Positions 23,301 through 36,280 of a DNA stretch of 64,000 nucleotides are shown one piece after another. Origin of the DNA: Styela clava (lineage: Eukaryota > Chordata > Ascidiacea > Stolidobranchia > Styelidae); contig NC_135250.1 of assembly GCF_964204865.1 (NCBI RefSeq), positions 22,435,395 through 22,499,394 of the forward strand. Direction: 5' to 3'. The notes under the pieces were generated by a model that did not search any database, was not told the DNA's origin, and was given only the letters and a program-made list of their open reading frames with translations. The translations under genes were made by a program, and so were the position numbers. Numbering within the stretch: position 1 is the stretch's first letter; the number at the start of each line of letters is the position of its first letter.

Positions 23301-26300
23301 TGGAGAATAAAGATGGAAAAACGTGTTTTACTTTTTGAGTCAGCGTTGATTTAAATTTTTCATGTTATGTGTTATAATTTTTTGATTATAAACCAATACC
23401 TCCAACTTAAAATGAACGATATTGTTATCAACGACGTCGGGACTCGGGATAACGATAAAATCTCCGATAGAAACCAAATAATATTTAGAAGCTTTTTTTA
23501 TAGATTGCAAGAAATTAAAAAATTTCCCGTTGAGTTCGATAACTATCGAAACTAGGGATGAAAACAATTAATTAGGACAGGATTTGTTTTTGAGTTTATT
23601 GCCGAGACGCACAACATATCTTGACTAAATTGAAATATACGATAACAAATGTAAAAAATTGTCAACCAAAAACGTCCTCGACGTCTTATAAGCACTTCAA
23701 GTCAGAGTTTATTGAAAACCTTTCACGACGACTGTTAGTTATTGCCGTGCCACACATGGCTGCTTTCGATTGCGATAAAAAATGAAATAATTCTGAAATG
23801 TTTTTAAATCAGAACGGGGGCGGTAGGATGTTTACGGCGTTTTCGGTTTTCGGCCTTTCATATGTAGAAAATCTTAGGTTAATCGAAGCAATATTTTTCC
23901 GAAAATAATTTTCGTATCCAGATTTTCAGAGTTTCTACTGCATTATTATAACATGAAGACGGGCGGCGTTACATTGCGTCAAGATGATGAAGCACGAGAG
24001 TATTCGTCACAAGAGAGAGAGAGATAGCATTATGCTATTGTCGCTTTCAATTCGCATCGACAGCGCGCGATTTCTACTTTTGAGATAACATATCTCATTT
24101 TCGAATACAAACATATACGCGGGATAGCGATTATTACGCAACTATCAGCAAAAAGGTATGATTGAAGTCGGGCGGTGTTAAATTACGTCGACGTGATAAA
24201 GCACTGGAAAAAAGTAGTTTTCACCGGATTGTAATGACCGTAGAACGACGTTGTTTTAACGTAGAACAATAATAAAAAAAAACGAATTTCAAACGGGGGG
24301 GGACACGACCCCCGTAACCCCCCCGCTGGTTGCGCCACTGGTGAGTAGCACTATCCAGTATTGGGAAGACCCGAGACTGAGAACTGCACTGCACTATGAT
24401 ACTGTTTAAGTTTAATTAGATCGTAACATTTATCACCAATTTTGTCTTTCATTGCGCAACATGATGCACGGTGTTATCCAGTGTATTATTCAACAGATTT
24501 TCAAAATGTAATTTAGCATACTTATGCATAATGTCCCTTTTGTTGAGCATAAGGTAAAACAGCAGTAATTATGATTCCTTGACTTTCTGAACCAGATCTT
24601 TTGTAGCCCTAATACTTTCAGAGAGTATTTGGATATCGTGTATTGAGCTAATCTCTGTATGTTTCCACACAGGCTGATGAAATGGGACGAGCACCAGAAA
24701 GAACGAGCAAATTTTATGCAAAAGGAGCTCTTCAGTATCTTGTACCAATTTTGACTCAAATCTTGACAAGACAGGTATTTTTTGTATTTCAATCTGAGCT
24801 CTGATTGGTGTGATTCAATATTTCTGAAGACTGAAAGGCAAACACGAATACAATGCTTTCTGGGTGTATGTTGAAAATTTTGACATCTTCAGAAATATGA
24901 AATTATGGCTATTGGCTAGTTAGAAATTAGAATTTGGACACCAACTCTGGTGAAAACATACTGAACTCGGTTTCATAGTCCTGATGTAGGCAGAGCAGAT
25001 ATAACTGTCTATTCAGCAGCAATTAAACTTGATTTTTAGACCTTTAGTAAATCATCATTTAACTGCAGAAAAGAGCAATTTTTTTGGCTCCAAACTGTAC
25101 ACTTGGTCATAATTTTCTCAGTTTATAGTATCATTTTACAATAATCTTTCATTTAGGATGTAATGGACGACGAGGATGAATGGAATCCATCAAAAGCAGC
25201 AGGTGTCTGTTTAATGCTTCTTGCTACATGCTGTGAGAATGATATCGTGCCTCATGTTGTACCCTTTTTGGAGGAGAATATCAACAGCCCGGACTGGAGA
25301 TACAGAGATGCCGCTGTTATGACTCTGGGTGAGAATGAGTTCAATTTTTAATGAGTTTCTGACGGATTTCCAAACACTTCACACCAGAATTTTCTTTCTG
25401 TATATTCAACCGTTGCAAAAATTGTAATGTTTATTTTGATCTCTTCAACTGGACTTGCAACTGTATAGTCTAGAAATACATGTCTCGGCAAGTGAGATAA
25501 GGTAGCCACAAATGACATTTTTTGAGAATTGCTGTCAATTGGTCTTCATTTTCAAAATGTTTTTGATGTGTACGCTATTTCATTTTGCTATTTTTTGTAG
25601 TCTTATTTCAAAATTTTTTTGTTGTTTTTACTGTATAACTGAATATATTTCTGAAATTCCAGGTTCCATTTTGGAAGGACCGTCACCTGACCAACTGGCT
25701 CCAATCTTAGAGCAAGGAATGCCAACTTTCTTTACGTTATTGAAAGATGAAAGTGTTGTGGTTCGGGATACAACTGCTTGGGCTATAGGAAGGTTTGTGT
25801 TAATAACATTATGTTTCTAGTAATTCACACATATTTTTCAATAGTGTTGTTTCAATTTTTGATTGAAAGTGACAGCTAGAATGTGTTTCATACACCGGAA
25901 ACATTTTTCACAAATGCGATCGAAAATCGGGGATGTGCAGTTGAAAAAAATTTACAATAGACCCTGACACCTAACTCTTGGGATTCGATAACAGGATTCG
26001 GTTTCCGCCTCTCCGGCACCATGCGTCAAATTTTGTATTTCGGGTTTCTAATTTATCAATTATAGACGTGCGTTTTTCTCGCGTGGAAATCTCTCCCGTT
26101 TAATTAAACTTGCGTCTGCTCGCAAAGAACCCGTAAATCTGTAAACATTGGACACTGTAATTTCGACCGGCATATTCAGGACAAGACGTAGGCAATATCA
26201 CCTCACGGCGAAGACTCGTTATTGCACCATTTTTGCATTTTCCTGCTTTGCTATCTAGCTAGCGTATAATAATTATTTGTGCCGACTTGTTGGTGATATT

Positions 26301-29300
26301 CCGATAATCTGGATGCAACAATCTTTAATTGTTTACAGACGTGCCTTACTTCATTTTAAATTGATTCTCGCGACCTAAGAGTTTTCCCGAAAAATGATGC
26401 ACGTAAACCAAAAGCCAGGCGTTAAATGTTATAGCATTACTTGCGATTAATTTGGATCAAATATTAGTTACGAATAATTTTATCATACCATTTTCCGAAA
26501 TACAAAGTTATATCGCAAAACGCGAACATCTATCACATTTAAATTTCACTCTCAAAAAATTTCATATTTTCCGTTCGGTTTCTATCGTTCAAGATAGACG
26601 CACGTTTGATCGAGTGTCTGTAGTATTTTAGTCGCTGAGAACTTTTGCCACGTCTGGCGAAGATAGTGACGTATTGAATTTGAGTATGGCCAAGTCTGGG
26701 TACTGGGTAGATAATGATATGTTACGATAATCATGGAAAATGAATTCGTCTTTAGATGTTATTACCTAATAACTAAGAACGAAATCGCCCTTACGGGAAC
26801 TTGGTTTTACGTGTCTTGCCCGCACAGAATAAAAAGTTGATTTTATTTGATAGTGGTTAAAATTAATATTTTACAACGGCGCATAGGTTGCACTGGTCAC
26901 TCGACAGACTTACATTATTAACGATTTAATGCCGTTTCATGTCTATTTTTGTATTTAACCGCTTACTATTAAAGTGTGTAAAGCGTGTCTTAATTTAGCA
27001 TATCAGTATTTATTAGTATTTAGGGATTACATACATTTGGAACAATTGGAGGCAAAAATATTGTAATATTCTTAAATTTTATTGTCCTGGGAACTGCCTG
27101 TTTAGTATCAAATTTTTTAACATCTAAATCCAGCAATGTGGAAATTCTCACTGTTTGAATAAGTATGAAAATAGAATAGGATTCGGTATTCTGGATTCGA
27201 TTTATTTATTCTACATTGCCCATCCCTACTTGTGGAAAATAGTTTCGCCTCTCGACTCGCGATTATTTTCGACTCCCAACCTGGGGCTGTAAATTCTTTT
27301 GATTTTGACCTCAGCTCCGAACTTCGAGGAAATCAAATTTCAATAACAAAGCTTTTGAATCTTGAGTAATTTATAATTTTGACTCACTCTTCCAGTTCTT
27401 CAAGTTCAAAAATACGACTCCGACTCCGCTGTGGAGTTTAAAAAATACAATGACTCTAGTGAAAACAGCACTGAGTTATAATTGTAATAATATAGGGTTT
27501 GAAATGTCACATTACATAACATTTTTTCGTGAAAATCAACGGAATCACATTTTTTACCGCCAAAATTCTCTAGAATTTGCTGAATCGTCGAAAATAAATA
27601 TCTAATTTGATAACAATAATCTTCAATTTTTTTTAAATAAAATTTTCCAGGCATTTTTGACTATCACTGTATATATACCTTAAATTTGATGTTGTGTTGA
27701 AATTTAAGTTACCAGGGATGTTAAAAAGCTGGTATTTTCAAACAAACTCAGATTAGCCCACGCTCTGCAGTGCAGTGTGGGCTGGCTTGAGTACCTAACT
27801 CAACTCAAGCCCGTATTTATTTTCAAAGTAACTCGAGTCATCTTAATAAAATTACTCTTCTCATCATCGATAAACCACAAGTGAGACTTAACTCGGTGCT
27901 TTTGTCAACTTCGGAATTGGATGACCTGTGACTCAAGTTCCATAATTCAATGTTAATAATCTACTATTTCAGAATCTGTGATCTGATTCCTGATGCTGTT
28001 ATCAACGAGAAATACCTGATGCCCTTACTTACTGCAATGGTTGAAAGCTTGACTGCGGAACCAAGAGTGGCCACCAATGTTTGCTGGGTAATTTCAATTA
28101 TTAATTTTTTACACTCATTCACACTGAACAATACCCTGTATCGAGCAGCTACTGATATAGAATTCGAACCTGGGTGTGTAATTTTGTACGCATCTTGTTA
28201 AGCTGCTCTGAAAATTAAACATACTGTCCAATATGGCAGACCAATATCCGCTCTACCAAGAATACCATTCCAAATGGAACCATGTAACTTTGTTGACTAT
28301 CTGCAGAGAATCTTATCATGATTCACTATTTTTCAGGCATTTTCATCACTTGCCGAGGCTGCATATGAAAACGCTTGTAACGAAGCGTCTGGTGAAGATC
28401 CGGAGACCTATCCAATGTCTATGGTTTACGAGAACATCATCGAGAAACTTTTGAATACAACAGACAGACAAGACGGACACCAGAACAATCTCAGAAGCTC
28501 TGCATACGAAGCTATTATGGAAATGATCAAAAACAGTCCACAGGACTGTTACGATACTGTTTTGAAAACTACAAACGTCATCATGGACAGGATCAACCAA
28601 CTTCTAATGATGGAGGTTAGAGCCGGGGTTTTCTACCTGTATTCTCTCATTACTTATCGATCTAAAAAGTCTGTCTGTTAGATGCACGCGATATCTCACG
28701 AAGGCGTGGTTGAATCTGCTCCAAATTTTGCATGTGCAATCATCATATCTCGCATCAGAAGCCTATTGATTTTGGATGAATTATGTCGTATAATTAGCGA
28801 GTTAATAATTAATTAGTGATGGGACACATGGTGTCACTATGGAGTAAGAGCGCTGTTTTGGGGGATCCCCTAACTTTCCATCGATAAGTCTTCGGTCTCT
28901 GACCGATATTCTCATTTACGTCCCATTTTTTTTTTTATATTTTAAATTTACCAAAGCCCATATTTGATCATGGTATTAGATAGCCTGTTCTTAAAGTAGA
29001 GAAAATTTAAAATTTTTGATTGTCAAATTTACCTCTGGGTTTGATATTTGATAATAAAAATTTTGACATATGCCGGCCCAAAATCGTCCTTATATTTCTG
29101 AGAATATTTTACTTGTTTTATCACCATTGAGAACCTGAATTTTCGATTCCCGTCTCTAGAGAATTTAGATTTTCTACATCGATTCTTTGGAGTTAGGAAA
29201 ATAGTGTATGACATTGGAAATAATATGTTTTATTCGTATCATTCCTGTTTTAATTCCTGTTTCAGTCCCAGATTCATTCAAGCAGCGACCGATCACAATA

Positions 29301-32300
29301 TAACGATCTTCAATCGCTGCTATGTGCAACACTACAAAGCGTTCTTCAGAAAGTGAAGCCGGAGCATGTTGCTTGTATGTTTATCATTTTTACTCAAAGT
29401 TTTTTATATATTCAGTAACCATTGTGACAAGGTCTGAACTCGAGTCACGAGTCGTTCACTGAGTGTCGCTGACGGTGAGTTGATGACACTTTGAGCCATT
29501 GATAAATGGCGGCTCAAGTCCGACTTGTGTTAATAACTCTCTCGACCAGTGCTGCATTTATTCTTTGATATCGCTTGGAACTTAGGGTTGAGTAGATTCG
29601 TCAAGTCAGATCCGAGACTCAAACACTCGGAGAGTGACTTGAGTCATCCAAGCGGAATGACTCAAACTCGACTAACCACCAGAGAGACTTAGCTTGAGAC
29701 TCTTACGATAATTTTGAGTGAGCCTACGAAATAGAGAAAAAATTGAAATGAAAATTTTCTGCCCTTTGCCAATTTTTAAGGTAAAGGTGGTCAATACATA
29801 CTAAATCATGGTTTGATTTTCGAACCCTATTTTGGTTTAACTCAATATAGAAGTTTCAAGTGTCGTTGTGACTCATTTCATTTTTTTCTATGAAATCTAC
29901 TATGAGTCGAAGCTACGGCAACCTGATTTGAGACTGAATGTCCAGTGGCGGGACTTGAATTTGGACTCAAAAGTTAAAAATTTCCGGGGTCTCTCAAAAT
30001 ATTCGTTCTAATGATTTTTCACAACTTTTACAGCTATTGCAGACAATGTTATGGGTTCCTTGCTGAGAATGTTGGGATCTGGATCAGGCGGAGTTCAAGA
30101 GGATACCATGATGGCTGTTGGAACTTTTGTGGAAGGTAGAATTGTCTTCATCTAAATTGGGTTTATCCAACATAACATAATAACTTAACAACATATTTTA
30201 TTGGCTTATCTTACAACTCTGGCTTTAGGCACTTCAACCCGACACATTTTGATTATTTCAATTTTTTGAGGGATTAAAAATAATCTGTAAATTTTACAGT
30301 TGTTGGAGACAAATTCGTCAATTATCTACCGGCATTCAAAGATTACTTGTTTTCTGCTCTGAGAAATCCTACCGAATACCAGGTATAGCTAATATATTTT
30401 AAATTGCTAGGTAGTCAATGGATTGTTTCCCTGACCCTTGACCCCAAAAAAAAAAATTCTACCTAAATTATTTTCGAGATTACTTTCAGAATTTGGTTTG
30501 TGAAAACTGGTTTATATCTTAAGATCGTCATTTTGTCCTAAAATGTGAAGGCTTTTGCTCATAGCTCGAAAAGAATGTGGTTCCGCAATGGGACTTAAAG
30601 CCCAGATTGAGAAACTCTGGGATTAACTATGTGGTTTGCAGAATAATCCTTCTTGCGACCACTTGCTAATATTCAATCTCTCTTTTTATTTCAGGTTTGC
30701 ATTGTTGCAGTCGGTGTAGTCGGCGACATTTGTCGTTCCATCGGGGCTCAAGTCCTACAATATTGTGACCAAATTATGACCCACCTTCTCGATGATTTAT
30801 CTGACCCAACTGTCCATCGAACCGTGAAACCCCATATCCTGTCAGTGTTTGGTGACATTGCACTCGCTATTGGAGCAGAATTCAAGAAATATTTGGAAGT
30901 CGTATTACAGACTTTGCAACAAGCAGCTCAAGCCAGAGTGGATACAGTGAGTCATTTACGATAGAATTCACATATTTATCCCAGGGAAGAGGAAAACCGA
31001 TAAGACGTCTAAATTGTATAGTGAACCATGGTCTCTCGTTCAGTCACCAGTTCATGTTGGGTATGGAATTAGTCAGACAGCTCTTTGTTTTCGGAATTAT
31101 GGACTTGGCGAGAAGTTCAGCAATCCTCTTGCTTCATAAAATGCTTATTCGCTCCGAACAAGGCCTTGTAGAAATATCCACCGATATCGAACAATATCTA
31201 GGAACCGGAATCTTTCTGATACTGCATTGTCTACCGGATTTATTACACCCTTGGTTAGCAAGGGATTTGAATTTGAGATGGGTATCTGCGTTGCGTCTAT
31301 ATGTAAATTGCTTGAAATATGGTATCCGATGTTTTCACATTACAGTTGTTTATGCCATCATGACAAACCAGTTCACTGGTATGTAGGCTAATGATCTCCA
31401 CGTCAAGTTGACGGAGATTTCTACTATGACTCCATATTCAAACAAGAATACAATTTTGTTGACACTTTTGATAATAATTCTTGCCAACCTAATTTTTTTG
31501 CCTTTGTGACTTGCCTTTTGACATTGGATTATAAATTACGAATCTCTGTTAGTGTTAGTGCCATGGCTATTAAATATTCATCTTTCTATCTTATTTTCAC
31601 CAGAGTGATTATGACATGGTGGATTACTTGAATGAACTCAGAGAAGGATGTCTTGAATCTTATACTGGCATTATCCAAGGATTAAAAGGAGATCAAAAAG
31701 ACCCACATCGTAAGTAGTTGGTTTTTGGGGTAGCTAGTAGTAGTAGGTAAGTTTATTTCAACTCCATAATAAGCATGAAGGCGATACATGAATGATAAAA
31801 ACGAATAGAAAAGCATGATTAAGGATGTTAGGAAAGCAATCAAGCACATTAAGTTTGAAACATACAAGCAAAATTTTTATAGATTATTGTAAAATAGAAG
31901 GGGCAAGTGTTAGCTCACCTGTACAAGAAAATAAAACACAAGGAAATGAAAATAGGCAATTCATAACTTGTTTTTATTAGAAAAGTTTAGTACTTTCAGG
32001 CGCGACCTTTAACACCCATTTATTTTTTTAATATTCTAATATTTTGTTTTCTTATTCTAACATATTTCTGAAATTTCAGCTGATGTATTACTAGTCAAGG
32101 ACCACATCATGTTCATTCTGACTTTCGTTGAAGATATTGCCAACGATGAGGACCATAGTGATGGAGTCGTTGCTGCATCAAGCGGACTTCTTGGGTAGGT
32201 CCAATCAATTAATTCAGTTCTAAAATGGTCTAAATTTTCAACATTTTATTATTTAAATAACCAATTATCAAAATGAAAATTTGTATCTTATTGGACATAA

Positions 32301-33021
32301 AATTATCCAAATTATTGGAAAAAATCGCTATTCGCCATAACAAAGTGAACAATCGATTTCACTTTATTAGTATCTAGGGACTGTAGAAATCTTCCAGAAG
32401 CCTATTACTTTTATTTTTTTTATGTTTTTTCCTATGAGTCCTAAGGTAACGATAAGAAATTCTGCTGTTTTATGTTAGTGAAAGGAGAACACTGTTCATT
32501 CTATATTGCTTGACGCCGACAGCCTTTGTATTGCTCGTCAGGCCAATCTTTCTAGAAAACTCTGTATTATCAAGTCTTACCGAACTATCACTGATGCACA
32601 ACTTTCATGTGTTTATATATAACGAGTAACTAGATTCAGGGCTTTTCAAAATTGATGTTCAGTATCTTGGCGTTGAATATTTAGAAGTGTAAGAAAATAT
32701 TACATTTGTGTGATTTAAATTTTGGTTAAGATTTTGGTAATATCAGAAAATCTGTTTTTAAGATTCATTACCACCATAATCATTTATTATAACCATAATG
32801 AGTGCATTTTTCGGGTTTATGGTATCCATTTTTTACTCTTCTGCAGTGATTTATGTACCGCTTTTGGTGGTCAGTTCGGTAATCATCTCTTGAAACTTAT
32901 CGATTCGAAACCCAAGATTCTCGAGATGTTAACTGAAGGAAGGAGATCCAAGACAAGCAAAACAAAAAGCCTGGCTGTTTGGACCACGAAAGAACTCAGA
33001 AAACTTCGAAACAAGGCATGA
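17368..33021 (+). CDS. KPNB1: Importin subunit beta-1 (20 coding exons)
   Basis: This is the nuclear import receptor that binds importin-alpha or cargo, Ran-GTP and nucleoporins. Exons: 17368-17410, 17956-18095, 18517-18618, 19046-19246, 20296-20448, 20747-20821, 21314-21403, 21978-22088, 24673-24774, 25157-25328, 25663-25792, 27973-28087, 28337-28615, 29266-29374, 30034-30135, 30300-30382, 30695-30946, 31604-31709, 32080-32194 and 32847-33021. They join in one frame of 884 aa, close to the 876 aa of the human protein. Recognisable stretches are A-N-P-G-N-S-Q-V (N-terminal HEAT repeats), [12 protein letters not shown], an acidic D-D-E-D-E-W-N-P loop, [12 protein letters not shown], and C-terminal L-T-E-G-R-R-S-K-T. 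All HEAT-repeat regions seem present. Introns 8 and 11 have been enlarged by transposons. Confidence is very high from continuous similarity across all exons. Confidence 0.98.
17475..17720 (+). mobile_element. tRNA-derived SINE, degraded copy (importin intron 1)
   Basis: Matches the SINE at 56837-57190: GAGAATTGCTGGACTCCTC, CCACTGGTCAGTTACGGCTT and CATGCATCTGAAAC blocks occur in the same order. The tRNA-like head is strongly mutated. Confidence 0.65.
18819..19020 (+). repeat. 34-bp minisatellite, about 6 copies
   Basis: A 34-bp unit beginning GGTCTTTTCCACTCATGATA is repeated about six times without visible differences. The array ends 25 nt before the start of importin exon 4. Confidence 0.95.
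21655..21895 (-). mobile_element. tRNA-derived SINE, minus strand (importin intron 7)
   Basis: Read on the minus strand it gives CGTGGGTTCGCAGGCTTGAA (B-box region), then GAGAATTGCTG and CAGTTACGGAGT in the order found in the 56837-57190 copy. Confidence 0.6.
22097..24340. mobile_element. 2.2-kb hAT-like element in importin intron 8
   Basis: Termini CAGTGGCGCAACCAG and CTGGTTGCGCCACTG are perfect inverted repeats, followed inward by poly-G and poly-C blocks. Exact 8-bp duplications GTGAGTAG flank it (22089-22096 and 24341-24348). The left copy is the exon 8 splice donor. No transposase frame is visible. The interior (about 22775-23740) is a long imperfect palindrome. Confidence 0.93.
22775..23740. 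repeat. Long imperfect inverted repeat inside the hAT element
   Basis: The left arm has CGCCGACTTGAAGAACTTAT and GAGGACGTTTTTG. The right arm has CAAAAACGTCCTCG and ATAAGCACTTCAAGTC. Further mirrored blocks follow inward (TTTCGATAGTGACC against GATAACTATCGAAAC). The centre is near 23250. Confidence 0.7.
25927..27230. mobile_element. Possible transposon in importin intron 11
   Basis: A roughly 1.3-kb block begins GGGGATGTGCAGTTG and ends CATTGCCCATCCC, which are imperfectly inverted. Its internal composition, with CGC-rich stretches, differs from the adjoining intron. No target duplication was found, so the limits are tentative. Confidence 0.4.
27240..27400. repeat. Dispersed repeat related to 42500-42740
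   Basis: CAGCTCCGAACTTCGAGGAA followed by ATCAAATTTCAATAACAAA here matches CAGCTCCGATCTCCAGAGAA and ATCAAATTTTAATAACAAA at about 42510-42550. A further segment of the family (TTTTATCACCATTGAGA) occurs at 29115-29135 and 42633-42650. Confidence 0.5.
27730..27950. repeat. ACTCGAGTC-rich diverged repeat
   Basis: Repeated ACTCAAGTC and ACTCGAGTC words fill this part of intron 11. Similar text occurs at 29430-29720 and 40440-40890. I cannot define unit ends. Confidence 0.45.
29430..29990. repeat. ACTCGAGTC-rich diverged repeat
   Basis: Same word family as 27730-27950, in importin intron 14, with words such as GAGTGACTTGAGTCATCC and CTCAAACTCGACTAACCA. Close text appears at 40780-40830. Confidence 0.45.
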
Positions 33022-33057
33022 CATGTCAATCCGAGGCACGACCTCGGCAATGTCAAC

Positions 33058-33063
33058 AATAAA
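33058..33063 (+). promoter_or_regulatory. Importin beta polyadenylation signal
   Basis: AATAAA lies 37 nt after the importin stop codon. No better signal is seen in the next 200 nt, so a very short 3'-UTR is possible. Confidence 0.55.
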
Positions 33064-35943
33064 TTTTGATAATGCGAGAGAGATTGTGTGAAGTCTGTAA
33101 GTATGGTATATTTTTCTCAGTTTTACAAAGCTATTTAAAATATCTTTATTAGTTACTAATCTATAATCTTGGCTTAATAACAAACAGGACCCAGATGACA
33201 GACTTTTGGCGTGTTTCCTTTGTAATCTGAGACGAAGTCAGGCTTTTGGGTCTTCAGGAGTCAGGAATTCAGACTAGAATAAGTTTACAATGGAAATCAA
33301 AATTTTTTTAGATACTTAATAAAATTTAGTTGACTAATTTTGATTTCTCAGGGATGAGTCTTGTAGAAATTTCTATCAAGCTGGAGATAAAGTTTTTTCA
33401 AGCAAGATAGGAAATCATTTGTGAATTTCTTCATAGTTCTGATAAAAATGCAGTCATCTTCCATGTATGGAACAAGTCGATCAAAAGCTGTTGAGCCATG
33501 CACATTTGCAGCCAGCTTACTATATTTTTAAATGGCATATTTTCAGTTACTCCTAAGCCAGGGTTTTGAAATGAAGTTATAAACCCAAAATTTAAATTAT
33601 TAAGTTTTGCTTGTTTTGTGCTATTTCAACGGGAAATGTATTACTTTCAACAGTTTGTATGCTTTGTTCCTGAATCTCGTTTCTCTATCTCTCTACAAAT
33701 CCCTTTACGGATATCTTCGAATGACTGCCCGTTACGACAGATGATGATCGATGAGTGTGCAATGTGATCGAGTGCGAGTGAGTGCTCCTGAATATCCCTC
33801 AAAGAGCGATAGAACATTGTGATACAAACGACCAACGCTGGTCTTCTGATTATTGCGCAATATTCCATATATGCTGTCTTAAAATAAGCTTCTTCAAACT
33901 ATACAAGACATTCTGCTAAAATTAATAAATTACCGTTAAATAACTGTATTACGGCTTCTTTTCTGATCCCGAAAGCCTAATAAGGAAAAATAAGACTTAA
34001 GTCATGAGATTTATTATATTATTCGATACAGCTCTATATTCCAAGTTGAATGACCAAAACTATTCCATATATTGATACTTATTTTTCGAATAGTTTTTAA
34101 TTCAATCAAACGCAAAGTTTCATGTTCTTACCAGCGATGAATTTATGCCCATGTTCAGTTAATTCTTCCCAATGTTCCTGTGTGCATGCTGTGCCTTTTT
34201 ATTATTTGCGATTTGATCAAACATGAAATGTAAATTTGTGTCGTGATCAGTATTTAAAGATGAACATATGAGACAAATATTTAACAAAAAAGAATTGGTG
34301 TATTTTTTTATTGTTTACAGCAACATGATATGGAATTTTGACTTGTAAAATTCTGGCTATTTCTAATTCTATATGTAATTCTTAAAATCAACCGTTTCGT
34401 ATTCTGCCATCAATGCATATTTGCCAAGCCTAAATGAGGTAAAAAGTATTTCTTCTATTAGAGCAATAGATATCCTACAATCTGTATTTTTCATCTTTGC
34501 CTACTTGATTGCGACACACTGGTATATTTCTGTGACTGATTTGAGACACTGTTGCCTGATGTTTGACTGTTATTTTTTGCTTTGATTTGAAAATGTGCTA
34601 AAAACCTACTCTTTTGCTAGAATTTTTTCTAGTTTAAGATGAGCAAAATGTTTTGGTTGAACTGTTATAAAATTTCTTGTGCTTTTTAAACAAAATCTTA
34701 TTTTGCAAGTCTCCATATTTACCCGTCTACTTGTAAAAATTGATTCTGTTTCATTTACTAAACTACGCCCTTCAATCTGTCACATAATAATACATTGTGT
34801 TCATATGGACATAATGTTGTTTATATGATGAATTGATGACCGATTGGTACTGTAGGTTTGAGTTGATCATTATTTATCATTAATAAATAGTTAGCCTTTG
34901 AAGTGTCATGTTTTTGAGTGTCTTTGTAGGGAAATGAGTGATTTATTCTGGATTCCCGTGGTGGAGGTACTGGTATGCAGCTCAAGTCAAAAGTTTTCAT
35001 CTCGCTCACTGTCTCAATCGAGTGTTGGGGGGAATACAGTTGCCAGAAAAAATACTGGGTAAAAAATGGAATGCTTTTTCGATGGAAAGATTCATTCCAG
35101 TACTTGGTGATTAATTAATTCACTATAACATAGCTGTTTTTTTTATTATATAGACTCTAACTGCATCAATTGTTGCTCATAGCTTTGACGAGACTGCTTT
35201 ACTTCCGGAATAGTATACATGACTTAGCTTTGAAAAGACTGAGCCCATTGAATTCTTTGTAAAGAGCGCTACGGCTGTACATTCAGATATGATTGGAATA
35301 TTTTGGTGTGCATGGCAAAAAAAAAAGTTGTTCAGGGGATGTTACAACAGTTTAGGGTCGTCCACGTCCATCAATTATGTCTTGGTAGGTACAATAATAC
35401 TGGTATGGTTCGCCCTTGAGAACTACAGTCTCAGCGTTTGCTTGCACAGTATTTTCGACATAGAGTTTATTTCATTTTGTCAAACCAAGAAAACAATATA
35501 TACATAACAAATAAGCAAATGTTTTCGGTACATGACTGGGAGGCAACGATACGACCTTTGGAGGTCATCAGAGTCAGTTGCCACCCAATTCAATAAGCAT
35601 AAAAAATAAATAACAGATCCGGTGTCAATCTATTAATACCTCTCATGTTTGTTTACTATATACAATATTTACATGTTTTATTATCAGAGCGAAAACTATG
35701 GTATACGGTTCTTTCAACTGACCGAAATTCGCCACATAATAAATTTGAATTTTCAAATTATAAACTGCTTAGTGGAGCCCAGGTACTCTAATAAGATACG
35801 ATTTATTTGGGTAACTTGTAAACTTATGGGTGAAGATAAGTTAATACAGGACATGCAGGAATTTGAAAAAGGGTGGAGTTCCATTATAACATACACATAC
35901 TAGTGTTATATAATCAGAAGCACGGGATGGATCATCGAAAACC

Positions 35944-35982
35944 AAAGTGACTATAGTATAGACTATAGTTTATAGTCACTTT
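35944..35982. repeat. Short perfect inverted repeat (hairpin)
   Basis: AAAGTGACTATA (35944-35955) and TATAGTCACTTT (35971-35982) are perfect inverse complements separated by 15 nt, which themselves read ATAGACTATAG-like. Confidence 0.8.
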
Positions 35983-36164
35983 GATCGAAACAATACAGAT
36001 TTTTGTTGTATACAAAATACCTTTATTTGGACAAGGCCATTCATGCAAATATTTTGATGAAGTGTTGACTTAGTATAAATAAAGTAATATTAAATTCAAT
36101 ATAGTCAATACAGTCGATAATAAACTATAAATCAAGTGAATGAAGACTGACATAGACTGATAAC

Positions 36165-36280
36165 CGAACAAGATGCCGTGGTTTGCCACGTGACTGACCC
36201 ATCTTGTCGACTTCCCACCCTTCCGCGATAATACGACAACTCATTGATTGTTTGTTATGAAAAATATGTAAATCCTACAA
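36165..36280 (+). mobile_element. tRNA-derived SINE, 3' fragment
   Basis: GCCGTGGTTTGCCACGTGAC, ATCTTGTCGACTTCC and the terminal AATATGTAAATCCTA match the 3' half of the SINE at 57110-57180. Confidence 0.55.

Noticed and set aside
31021..31386. 121-codon frame inside importin intron 17
   Set aside because: It lies between well-defined exons, shows no family resemblance, and has no splice context. Probably chance or old repeat sequence.
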